The notes under the pieces are model-generated. The model saw only the letters and a program-made list of their open reading frames with translations, made no database searches and was not told where the DNA came from. A stretch of DNA of 34,519 bases, from positions 1 through 34,519 of the forward strand of contig MFYG01000009.1 in assembly GCA_001789045.1 (NCBI GenBank). Reading direction: 5' to 3'. Origin of the DNA: Candidatus Peribacteria bacterium RIFCSPLOWO2_12_FULL_55_15 (lineage in GTDB: Bacteria > Patescibacteriota > Gracilibacteria > Peribacterales > Peribacteraceae). Of the stretch, positions 23,331 through 30,971 are shown in pieces. The translations under genes were made by a program, and so were the position numbers. How positions within the stretch are numbered: the first letter of the stretch is position 1; the number at the start of each line of letters is the position of its first letter.

Positions 23331-23633
23331 TTACCCCACCTTCACCTCAAGAACACACACGCGCTTATCCATATCTGTCTGATTTTCAATGAAAGAAACC
23401 TGATTCCTATGAAAATCGCTACGCATATGACGCATCTCCGCAGCTAACTGATTCACTTTGGTATCGAGCTGATTCACTTTGGTATCGAGCTTTCCCACCT
23501 TTTCATCAAGTGCATGGATGTCTTCCTTGAGTTCGCGACGGACATCGGCGATCTCGTCGAGGATGATCTTCACAATTTTCCGATTGCTCCAATCAGGAGG
23601 TGCGCCGCTCTTTTTTCTCTTCTTCATAACCAT
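23331..23633 (-). CDS. Small coiled-coil protein, unknown function
   Basis: About 100 residues from ATG 23633 (98 from ATG 23627). A basic start (MKKRKKSGAPPDWSNRK) leads into a long amphipathic helix, IVKIILDEIADVRRELKEDI, then LDEKVGKLDTKVNQLDTKVN with leucines every seven residues. A 21-base unit is directly repeated (LDTKVNQ twice), suggesting heptad expansion. Many CPR genomes carry such short coiled-coil proteins; I assign no function. It is divergent from lysS. The frame open upstream to 23930 is antisense to lysS and is not counted. Confidence 0.65.
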   Translation of the reverse strand: MVMKKRKKSGAPPDWSNRKIVKIILDEIADVRRELKEDIHALDEKVGKLDTKVNQLDTKVNQLAAEMRHMRSDFHRNQVSFIENQTDMDKRVCVLEVKVG

Positions 23634-23665
23634 GAACCCAACAGTACCACGATGACACACTGAGG

Positions 23666-23671
23666 TACAAT
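23666..23671 (+). promoter_or_regulatory. -10 hexamer directly before lysS
   Basis: TACAAT ends seven bases before the lysS ATG (23679), so the start site would coincide with the ATG. No good -35 is visible 16-18 bases upstream, so the call is tentative. Confidence 0.4.
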
Positions 23672-23678
23672 CCCTCCC

Positions 23679-25343
23679 ATGGTCTGGGCCGATCGCATCG
23701 TCGGGGAAATCAAGGAACGCTTTGCGAAGAAGATCGCAAAAGGGCAGCCGCTCGTGATCCGCGATGAGAAAACCCTTTCGGGGCGCGTCCATGTGGGAAG
23801 CCTGCGCGGGATCGTGATCCATGGACTCATCGCACAAGTTCTGAATGAGCAGGGAATTCCAAACATATTCCGCTTCGAGCTCAACGATTTTGACCCGATG
23901 GATGAGGCGCCGGAGAAGTACCTGCAACACATGGGGGAGCCACTGTGGAGGGTGCCGGATTACTCGCCCCTCACCCTAACCCTCTCCCGCGGGGAGAGGG
24001 GAGCTGGGGTTCATGAACCCCAGCTACGGGAACAAAATTACCCGATGCTTTGGGGCAAAGAGCTTCAGGAAGCTGTTGCCCCCCTCCACCTCCCCATCGA
24101 ATGGTACACGCTGCGTCCCCACTACGAACGAGGCGAGTTTAACGAAGTCATCCGCGATGCGCTGGACCACGCAGTAGAGATCCGCGCGATTTATCGAGAG
24201 GTTAGCGGCAGCGTGAAGCCCGACGACTGGTACCCATTGCAAGTTGTCTGCGAAAAGTGCGGGAAGATCGGGACGACGCAGGTGACACACTGGGACTCAA
24301 CGGCAGTGTGTCATGGTGAGCGGAGCCGAACCATGACGGGCATCGTCACCTACACCTGCAAGCCCGACCTCGTGAAGTGGGCGAAGGGATGTGGCCATTC
24401 TGGAAACATGAGCCCATTCGATGGCAATGCGAAACTTCCGTGGAAAGTCGAGTGGCCCGCGAAGTGGAAGGTGTTCGGCATCGACATCGAAGGGTGTGGC
24501 AAAGACCACTCCGCGGCGGGGGGATCGCGCGATATCGGACGGCGCATTGTCACGGAGATTTTCCATTACCCGGAACCCTTCAATATCCCCTACGAATTCT
24601 TCAACCTTGCCGGCAAAAAGATGAGCGCGAGCAAGGGCGTCGGCGCGTCGGCAAAAGAAGTGAGTGATTTGCTCCCGCCGGAGCTCATCAGGCTCCTCAT
24701 GATCCGCAAGCTTCCGAACCATCCTATTGATTTCAATCCGGACGGAGACACGATCCCTCTCCTTTTCGATGAATACGATCGCCTGGCGGACCATGCGTTC
24801 AAGCGCCATCCGAAGCCCGATCACGACTTCACGCGGACATTTCACATCGCCAATCCCGACTTCCCCAAAAAGCCGGAAGATCTGTGGCAGATGCGATTCT
24901 CGGTCCTCTCATTCGTCCTCCAAATGCCGCATCTGCGGCTCGAGGATGAGGCGGTAAAGCTCAAGGGTTCAGCCCTGACGGACGCAGAAAAATCCGCACT
25001 CCGCACGCGCGCGCGATACGTCGAAAAGTGGCTGCAGGAACATGCGCCGGAGGAGTATCGGTTCCGCATCGTCGAACAGCCGCCCCCTCTCGCACTTGAT
25101 GACACGCAGCGCAGCGCCATTGCAAAAGTCCTCTCCGCCCTCGAGCGCTGCCCGTGGGATGGGGCGAGCATCCACGAGGCGATCCACGCAGTGAAAGCGG
25201 AAACCGGCATCGAACCGAAAAAACTCTTCCAGCCCTTGTATCAGGCATTTCTCGGCCGCGACAACGGCCCGCAGATGGGGTGGTTTCTGTCCACGTTTGA
25301 GCGAGAGAAAGTCCTGCAACATCTCGCGACTCTTTGTGCGTAA
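23679..25343 (+). CDS. lysS: Lysyl-tRNA synthetase, class I (LysK)
   Basis: Charges tRNA-Lys. It is the class I (archaeal-type) enzyme, 554 residues: a HIGH-type motif in SGRVHVGSLRGIVIHGLIAQ, zinc-ribbon Cys (CEKCGKIG and YTCKPDL-GCGHSG), GIDIEGCGKDHSAAGGSRDI, and the KMSKS-type loop AGKKMSASKGVG. Two foreign repeats are inserted without breaking the frame. The first (23966-24025) encodes PLTLTLSRGERGAGVHEPQL after the RVPDYS segment; the second (24309-24338) encodes VCHGERSRTMT inside the zinc-ribbon region. Both should lie in surface loops if the enzyme works. Start ATG 23679 follows a -10-like TACAAT by seven bases. Confidence 0.93.
   Translation: MVWADRIVGEIKERFAKKIAKGQPLVIRDEKTLSGRVHVGSLRGIVIHGLIAQVLNEQGIPNIFRFELNDFDPMDEAPEKYLQHMGEPLWRVPDYSPLTLTLSRGERGAGVHEPQLREQNYPMLWGKELQEAVAPLHLPIEWYTLRPHYERGEFNEVIRDALDHAVEIRAIYREVSGSVKPDDWYPLQVVCEKCGKIGTTQVTHWDSTAVCHGERSRTMTGIVTYTCKPDLVKWAKGCGHSGNMSPFDGNAKLPWKVEWPAKWKVFGIDIEGCGKDHSAAGGSRDIGRRIVTEIFHYPEPFNIPYEFFNLAGKKMSASKGVGASAKEVSDLLPPELIRLLMIRKLPNHPIDFNPDGDTIPLLFDEYDRLADHAFKRHPKPDHDFTRTFHIANPDFPKKPEDLWQMRFSVLSFVLQMPHLRLEDEAVKLKGSALTDAEKSALRTRARYVEKWLQEHAPEEYRFRIVEQPPPLALDDTQRSAIAKVLSALERCPWDGASIHEAIHAVKAETGIEPKKLFQPLYQAFLGRDNGPQMGWFLSTFEREKVLQHLATLCA
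23966..24025. repeat. Two-hairpin repeat inserted in lysS
   Basis: After GCCCCTCACCCTAACC (23966-23981), the arms CCCTCTCC (23980-23987) and GGAGAGGG (23993-24000) form one hairpin and a perfect 24-base palindrome (24002-24025, centred on TTCATGAA) forms a second. The first 16 bases recur exactly at 33987-34002. Encoded peptide PLTLTLSRGERG is typical of dispersed bacterial repeats read in this frame. Confidence 0.75.
24309..24338. repeat. REP-like palindrome inserted in lysS
   Basis: GTCATGGT (24310-24317) and ACCATGAC (24330-24337) are perfect complements around GAGCGGAGCCGA. It matches the left half of the spacer repeat at 20940-21006 (TGTCATGGTGAGCG, then CGAACCAT). Length and phase keep the lysS frame open. 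Confidence 0.8.
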
Positions 25344-25346
25344 TCC

Positions 25347-25673
25347 CTACTGCCGTGCCGCTATAGCAAAGTATATGAAGTAGTTCTCGAGTAGCGGAGG
25401 GGTCGAATGAAAAGTGTTCTCACCGAAAAAGTAATCGCAGATTACTTCCCGAAGGCGACAGAGTTCTCTGAGACGTTTTCGATGCTTTGGATCGGCAATC
25501 GTGAAATCCAGAAGCTCCAATGCACGGTCAAGGCAGCGCTGGAGTTGCTGTTCATCACATTTTTCCTTGGCTTTCAATGCCCGCCCGACTTCGCTTCCCA
25601 CGTTTGCCAGCTGCATAGCCAGAGAGAATGTCTGCCACCGACCCCCTGCTAATTCTGTGTGGATGGGATTCAT
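25347..25673 (-). CDS. Conserved small protein paired with DUF5674 gene, unknown function
   Basis: 108 residues, mainly helical: NPIHTELAGGRWQTFSLAMQ, LANVGSEVGRALKAKEK, CLDRALELLDFTIADPKHRK, RLRELCRLREVICDYFFGEN. From memory, proteins with the LAnvGSEvgRa and RALELlDlTiaD patterns occur beside DUF5674 genes in many CPR and some other bacteria; no function is known to me. Its start overlaps the DUF5674 stop by 4 bases, so they are one unit. It converges with lysS, with only three bases between the stops. Confidence 0.75.
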   Translation of the reverse strand: MNPIHTELAGGRWQTFSLAMQLANVGSEVGRALKAKEKCDEQQLQRCLDRALELLDFTIADPKHRKRLRELCRLREVICDYFFGENTFHSTPPLLENYFIYFAIAARQ

Positions 25674-26017
25674 TGCACAAGATCAGAAACAATCTCGATA
25701 ATGATCGAACATATCGCTGCATCTTCCACTCTTCGAGAACGATTATTTTGTTGCGGTCGAATATTGATCATCGAATCGAATTCAATCCAATCACTGCCTT
25801 CTTTTCCCGGATAGAGATTAACTCCCCAAAGATCTTCCTGGTCTGACCCATCTTCCAGGAGCAGCTGTTCCGCGTCCGCGTGGAGTTCGGCACCGACGGC
25901 CATCACCCTTCGCTCGCAATCGACCACGGCTTTCACCATGTCGCCAAAGTGTTCTTCTGCAAGAACCTTCAGCTGCGCACGACTGATCGCTTCGCGGATG
26001 ATGATCATCGGAGTCAT
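25670..26017 (-). CDS. DUF5674 family protein
   Basis: About 115 residues. The pattern is that of DUF5674: PMIIIREAISRAQLKVLAEE, HFGDMVKAVVDCERRVMAVG, ELHADAEQLLLEDGSDQEDL, WGVNLYPGKEGSDWIEFDSM and INIRPQQNNRSRRVED. Function unknown; the strongly conserved acidic and His residues (GAELHADAE, DGSDQEDLWG) suggest a binding or catalytic role, which is inference. ATG 26017 is preferred, with ATG 26008 also possible; the frame to 26053 overlaps the preceding fragment. Confidence 0.85.
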   Translation of the reverse strand: MTPMIIIREAISRAQLKVLAEEHFGDMVKAVVDCERRVMAVGAELHADAEQLLLEDGSDQEDLWGVNLYPGKEGSDWIEFDSMINIRPQQNNRSRRVEDAAICSIIIEIVSDLVQ

Positions 26018-26030
26018 TGGCCCTAGAATA

Positions 26031-26221
26031 TCACTCCCGTTCCGTGCCCACACGTTCCGTGGTCACCCTCTGGAAATTCCGGAGCGCTGCGGCACCTGCT
26101 GCACCTTCGATAACCTTTAAGGCGACCTCTTTATTCTCGCGATGTGCTTGTTCGAGTTGATTAATGAAAGGCGTCGCAGGGGAGATTTGCTTATAGTCAC
26201 AAGCGCCACACGCATGTGGAC
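26031..26221 (-). pseudogene. 5'-truncated small gene at the head of the DUF5674 operon
   Basis: A minus-strand frame open from a stop at about 26222-26224 to TGA 26031-26033. It reads ACDYKQISPATPFINQLEQA, then HRENKEVALKVIEGAAGAAA and LRNFQRVTTERVGTERE, which looks like real helical protein, yet there is no ATG, GTG or TTG in its first part. It ends 13 bases before the DUF5674 start. It overlaps the 5' region of the large plus-strand glycosyltransferase frame, so its beginning was probably lost when that gene arrived, or a frameshift hides it. Family not recognised. Confidence 0.5.
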
Positions 26222-26237
26222 GCTATGCTACTCCACC

Positions 26238-29200
26238 ATGTACCGCTTCTTCGAGAGCATTATCCATCCGGCGCTCGCAATCATCCGTCCGCGCGTGATC
26301 GTCGAAATTGGCATTGATAAGGGATTCCATACAGAAAAACTTCTCCAGTACTGCAAAGAGGCCAACGTCGTCCTCCACGCCATTGACCCGGAACCACATT
26401 GCGATATTGAACAGATGCAACAGACCTACGGGAAACATTTTGCGTTCTATCGGGATTTCAGCCTCAATGCCCTCTATCGCATCGAAACGTACGACATGGT
26501 TCTCATTGATGGAGACCATAATTGGTACACCGTCTACCATGAGCTCCTTCTCATTGAGAAAAAAGCAAAAGAACAACAGCGCTTCCCTGTCGTTTTTCTC
26601 CACGATATCGGGTGGCCCTACGGGCGACGCGATCTCTACTATCACCCAGAAAACATCCCTGCAATGTACAGACATCCATACCAGAAAAAAGGTATTATTT
26701 TCGGAAAAGAAGGTCTCACAGAAGCTCAGGGATGGAACCCCGACTTCTCGAACGCCATCTACGAACACAACCTCCGTAACGGTGTGCTCACCGCCGTGGA
26801 GGATTTTATCGCACAGTCCAGAGAAACATTCCACTTCACCAAAATTCCTGGATTCCATAGCCTTGGGATCATCACCAATGCCATTCTTTTTTTACAAAAC
26901 AGCACATTCCAACATTTTCTCGACTCCCTCCACCTTAGTGGACCTCTCACACAGCATATCGATGCTCTCGAGCATGTGGAACTTAAACACATCACAGACG
27001 CTAGACAACAACAGAATGAAAAGAGACAACTGGAGACGGAACTCACGAGCGTGCGGGAGGGTCGGGACAAGCTGGAGACGGAACTCACGAGCGTGCGGGA
27101 GGGTCGGGACAAGCTGGAGACGGAACTCACGAGCGTGCGGGAGGGTCGGGACAAGCTGGAGACGGAACTCACGAGCGTGCGGGAGGGTCGGGATCGTCTC
27201 GCTATGGAACTTGCGACAAAAACTGTGGGAATAGAGCGCATAACTCGGACCCGCAGCTGGCGGTGGACGGGGGTCCTTCGCAAAGCGGAAGCGCAATGGC
27301 ACATGCTAGTCCATCGTTGCGTCTGTGATTATCCATTCCTTCACTTTACGCGAAAATGGCGGCTCCCAGGCTTTCCTCCACACCCCGTCGCTTCGACGCC
27401 ACCCATCTTTGTCTCACAACCGCGCCCAGTCGACATCATTATTCCAATCCATAATGCTTTTGAAGTAACGACGAGATGCATTGAGAGTGTTCTCGCATAC
27501 ACCACGGATGTGCCTCACCGACTTCTTCTGATCGATGACGCCAGCACCGATACCCGTATGCGCCCATATCTCGAAAACATCCAACATCATCATCCTTCCC
27601 GTGTTCGTATTTTTTTTCTTCCGGAGAACAGAGGATTCGTTCAAACGGTGAACTATGCACTCCCCCTCACTGCATCACACGACGTGGTTCTTCTGAATAG
27701 CGATACAGAGGTTTCTCCATACTGGCTTTCCGGTCTGGCAAAAATCTGCGGAGAAAAAGAGGATACAGCAACGGTAACTCCTCTCTCCAATAAAGCATCG
27801 ATCTATTCGATCATGGAGCCAGCATGGGCCGACGTCATGCTCCGGAAGCTCGATGTTGCTGAGATTGGCACAACCGTACGCAACCATTCCCTGCGGCTTT
27901 ACCCGGAAATCCCAACAGCCGTGGGTTTTTGCATGTATATGAAGCGCGAAGCTATTGACCGTGTCGGATTTTTTGATGAGGAGTTCGGCCATGGTTACGG
28001 TGAGGAAAATGACTGGTGCATGCGCGCGCGAGCGGCAGGATTTCGGCACTATCTCGACGATGCCACTTTTGTGTACCACAAAGGTCATGTTTCCATGCGA
28101 GCGGCTGGTCACTTACTTCCTCAAGAAGAGCATAGGAAAGACCATGAACTCATCCTTCAACGGAAACACCCCTCCTATCGCGCCACTGTTCACTCATTCT
28201 TGAAAAATGATCAGCATCTCCCCCGCATCCGCCAGCATCTCCACCATTTCCTTCTCGAAAAGGTTTCTGCCGATCGCAGAAGACTCGCTTTGCTTGTCCA
28301 TCGGCCCATTGACGGAAGCTGCATCGGAGGCACGGAGTTCAATGTTCGAGACCTGGTCGAAGAGCTCCAAAGCCACATCGATTGTTTCGTCGTTTTTCCA
28401 AAAGACAACGCCTTCGTGGTCAAGAGGCTCGTCGACACTTGTACCGTCTCGTACACTTTCCCCCTCCCTTCCCCCCTAGATCGGGAAGCTGCCCTAGCGA
28501 AAACCTTCGGTTCCATCCTCGATACCTTTTGCATTGAACTTTTCCACGTCCACCATGCCCTGGATACGTCTTTCCGACTTATCGGTGTCGCAAAAGAAAG
28601 AGGATTGCGCGTTCTCTACACCGTTCATGATTTTTACGCACTTTCTCCAAACTATCATTTAGTTCGCGAAGATGGCACATATCATGGTATACCGGACGAT
28701 GGTGAAACCTATGGCAGCTCGAATGAAGAGACACATGGAAATTGGCGGAAGCATGTACGTCATTATTTAGAACAGGTCGATGTCATTACGGCTCCTTCCA
28801 GCTCCTCTCTCACTCTTTTCGATAGTGTTTATGGAGATCTCCCTGCGACACGCCACGTTATAGAGCACGGCGATCCTTTCGCACCATCGTCCGCCCGTCA
28901 TTTCCCCTCGAAACATCGCGTCTGCTTCCTCGGGGCCGTCCACGAAATCCACAAAGGAAGGAACATTATTGTTTCTGCCGCCGAATACATCGCACAACAG
29001 GGAATCGACGTTGTTTTCTTGGGATGTCATTCTGATTTTTTTGCGCAGGCGCTCTCTCGCTGCAAAAACATTTCTTTCCTCGGCTTCTACGCTCGTGATG
29101 ATGTTCAAACCATCCTGCAGAATCAGCAAATCAGCCTGGTTTGCATACTCTCTATTCTCCAAGAAACCTTCAGTCATACCCTCTCGGAGAGTTGGCTCGC

Positions 29201-30152
29201 ACGCATCCCCGTCTATGTGACAAACGTCGGCGCCCTTGCGGAACGGGTCAGGGAAACACATGCTGGAAAAATCGCGCCCAGCTTTGATCCTATCTCAATC
29301 GCCAAAGATATCGTTGACTTTCTCCATTCACCGGACTACAGGAAGGTTTGGCAAAGAACGCAGGAGCTCAAACTGAAAACATCCGCAGAAATGGCAGAGA
29401 AGTATCTTCCGCTTTATGAGCATCTTTGGCCAAAAAAAGACGAACGCCATGATGCCAGGGGCTCCTATACTCTTCAAGAGCCAGCATCCATGCTGGCGCG
29501 AACAAAAGAACAGTGGCTCACAATCCTTCAAAATATCACGAAAGGCTACATGACAATAGGTGGCCACGCTTCCTTTTACGAGACAGGTCATATGATCATG
29601 AACCACATCAGGAAACTGGGAGCATGGAAAGAGGGAGACGCCATCGTCGACGTAGGGTGTGGCAATGGTCGCTGTGCCATACCTCTCACACAATTTTCAA
29701 TCAATTATGTAGGACTGGACGTCATCCCGGAATCCATCCATTTCTGCCGTAGCGCATTTGCACAGTGGCCAAACTTTCGATTTATTCATCTCCGAAGTAA
29801 TAATGCTCTGTATAATCCCGACGAAACGATGCCACCTACTCACGTCTGTTTTCCCATCGCCAGCGAGTCTGCCGATTTCGTCATTGCGATTTCGCTCTTT
29901 ACCCACTTTGAAACCGCCGAAGCTGTGGCAGCGTACCTCCACGAGATGCAGAGAATCCTTAAAAGAAAAGGGAAATTTTGGTGTACATGGTTCAGAGCTC
30001 CTCCCAACGATCCATGTGCATCCGCTCATCGGACGGTCTTTCCCGAGCATACTATCATGGAACTGATCAGACCATTCACCATCCTGCACACAGAATGGGG
30101 CTTGACAACTGGACACCATGATCAGTGGCAAATGCTCCTTCAAAAACAATGA
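26238..30152 (+). CDS. Giant fusion: methyltransferase, coiled coil, GT2, GT4, methyltransferase
   Basis: About 1304 residues, probably a cytoplasmic or membrane-side enzyme of surface-glycan synthesis. Residues 1-230: class I methyltransferase-like (RPRVIVEIGIDKGFHTEKLL, YDMVLIDGDHNWY). 265-320: coiled coil of four LETELTSVREGRDK units. About 395-640: GT2 glycosyltransferase (VDIIIPIHNAFEVTTRCIES, VVLLNSDTEVSPYWL, FGHGYGEENDWCMRARAAGF). About 680-1055: GT4-like glycosyltransferase (IGGTEFNVRDLV, VCFLGAVHEIHKGRNIIV, ETFSHTLSESWLARIPVYVT). About 1110-1304: second SAM methyltransferase (AIVDVGCGNGRCAIPL, FVIAISLFTHFE). The frame is open from ATG 26142; I prefer 26238 because upstream codons overlap the truncated gene on the other strand and lie outside the domain. 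It faces the Wzm/Wzt exporter. Base use looks less GC-rich than the ribosomal block. Confidence 0.85.
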   Translation: MYRFFESIIHPALAIIRPRVIVEIGIDKGFHTEKLLQYCKEANVVLHAIDPEPHCDIEQMQQTYGKHFAFYRDFSLNALYRIETYDMVLIDGDHNWYTVYHELLLIEKKAKEQQRFPVVFLHDIGWPYGRRDLYYHPENIPAMYRHPYQKKGIIFGKEGLTEAQGWNPDFSNAIYEHNLRNGVLTAVEDFIAQSRETFHFTKIPGFHSLGIITNAILFLQNSTFQHFLDSLHLSGPLTQHIDALEHVELKHITDARQQQNEKRQLETELTSVREGRDKLETELTSVREGRDKLETELTSVREGRDKLETELTSVREGRDRLAMELATKTVGIERITRTRSWRWTGVLRKAEAQWHMLVHRCVCDYPFLHFTRKWRLPGFPPHPVASTPPIFVSQPRPVDIIIPIHNAFEVTTRCIESVLAYTTDVPHRLLLIDDASTDTRMRPYLENIQHHHPSRVRIFFLPENRGFVQTVNYALPLTASHDVVLLNSDTEVSPYWLSGLAKICGEKEDTATVTPLSNKASIYSIMEPAWADVMLRKLDVAEIGTTVRNHSLRLYPEIPTAVGFCMYMKREAIDRVGFFDEEFGHGYGEENDWCMRARAAGFRHYLDDATFVYHKGHVSMRAAGHLLPQEEHRKDHELILQRKHPSYRATVHSFLKNDQHLPRIRQHLHHFLLEKVSADRRRLALLVHRPIDGSCIGGTEFNVRDLVEELQSHIDCFVVFPKDNAFVVKRLVDTCTVSYTFPLPSPLDREAALAKTFGSILDTFCIELFHVHHALDTSFRLIGVAKERGLRVLYTVHDFYALSPNYHLVREDGTYHGIPDDGETYGSSNEETHGNWRKHVRHYLEQVDVITAPSSSSLTLFDSVYGDLPATRHVIEHGDPFAPSSARHFPSKHRVCFLGAVHEIHKGRNIIVSAAEYIAQQGIDVVFLGCHSDFFAQALSRCKNISFLGFYARDDVQTILQNQQISLVCILSILQETFSHTLSESWLARIPVYVTNVGALAERVRETHAGKIAPSFDPISIAKDIVDFLHSPDYRKVWQRTQELKLKTSAEMAEKYLPLYEHLWPKKDERHDARGSYTLQEPASMLARTKEQWLTILQNITKGYMTIGGHASFYETGHMIMNHIRKLGAWKEGDAIVDVGCGNGRCAIPLTQFSINYVGLDVIPESIHFCRSAFAQWPNFRFIHLRSNNALYNPDETMPPTHVCFPIASESADFVIAISLFTHFETAEAVAAYLHEMQRILKRKGKFWCTWFRAPPNDPCASAHRTVFPEHTIMELIRPFTILHTEWGLTTGHHDQWQMLLQKQ
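27030..27197 (+). repeat. Four 42-bp in-frame tandem repeats
   Basis: Four copies (27030, 27072, 27114, 27156) of a 42-base unit encoding LETELTSVREGRDK. The first three are identical; the fourth differs only at its end. Fourteen residues are two heptads, so each copy adds one even length of coiled coil. Near-identity at DNA level points to recent expansion and likely copy-number variation between strains. Confidence 0.95.
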
Positions 30153-30277
30153 GCGCCGTGCTCGAAATCCGCAACGATCTCTCCGCGTGAAGAGCAGGGG
30201 CGCACATGCGTTCGTATCTAGGCCTCGGGTCCTAAGCTGCAATTATGCGCAGGCGGCCACCGGTTTTTGTGCGTGCA

Positions 30278-30967
30278 TCAAGACTGCCCGACCATTTTCC
30301 CATCCTCAAGATAGAGAACACGATCGCAGAATTCTTCCAGATCCCTTTCATTATGAAGCACCAGTATGGCCGCCTTGCCACGCTGTTTCATGCCATGCAT
30401 ATATTCTTTACACTGTCTCTGAAAGTCGGCATCCCCCACAGCAAGCACCTCATCGAGAATATACACATCGGCATCCGTATGCGCCATTGCGGCAAAGGCC
30501 AATCGCTGGCGCATGCCGGTTGAATAGCACTTAATGGGAAGATGAATGTGCGACCGAACTCCGGCAAAATCAATAATACGATCCGTCATTCTCTTAATTT
30601 CGTGCGGCATCAGACCATGCAAAAGACCATGAAGGTTCAAATTTTCCGCTGCGAGGCGTTCCATATGAAACCCCACCCCTAACGTAAAAAAGCAGGACAA
30701 TTGCCCTCTCTGAACGACCTGTCCGGCATCCGGTTCCATAATCCCTCCCAAAATACGCAGTAGCGTCGTTTTGCCGCTCCCATTCGGCCCATATACTCCC
30801 ACCCATTCTCCAGGCATCACTGCCATCGAGACATCATTCAACGCATGAACATGAAATGTGTCTCTATGCCTGCGTCGCCGGATAACACGATCCTGAAAAA
30901 GATGCGTCGGGACCACCGGGTACGTGAAGGTTTTATGAATGCCATCACAGGAGAGAATAGGAGCCAT
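30278..30967 (-). CDS. wzt: ABC transporter ATPase, polysaccharide export type (Wzt-like)
   Basis: About 229 residues, powering export of a surface polysaccharide. Walker A is GPNGSGKTTLLR, the signature YSTGMRQRLAFA and Walker B VYILDEVLAVGD. The N-terminus with FHVHALNDVSMAVMPGEWVG and the length suit the Wzt/TagH group without a C-terminal carbohydrate-binding domain. I chose ATG 30967, four bases after the permease stop; the frame runs to 30988. No terminator is evident in the 125 bases between this gene and the convergent glycosyltransferase gene. Confidence 0.88.
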   Translation of the reverse strand: MAPILSCDGIHKTFTYPVVPTHLFQDRVIRRRRHRDTFHVHALNDVSMAVMPGEWVGVYGPNGSGKTTLLRILGGIMEPDAGQVVQRGQLSCFFTLGVGFHMERLAAENLNLHGLLHGLMPHEIKRMTDRIIDFAGVRSHIHLPIKCYSTGMRQRLAFAAMAHTDADVYILDEVLAVGDADFQRQCKEYMHGMKQRGKAAILVLHNERDLEEFCDRVLYLEDGKMVGQS

Positions 30968-30971
30968 AAGA

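Noticed and set aside
23634-23930. N-terminal half of the minus-strand frame ending at 23331
   Set aside because: It is antisense to the lysS catalytic start; the coiled-coil protein begins at 23633 or 23627.
26223-26858. Minus-strand frame opposite the first methyltransferase domain
   Set aside because: The plus-strand protein has clear domains; the antisense product resembles nothing.
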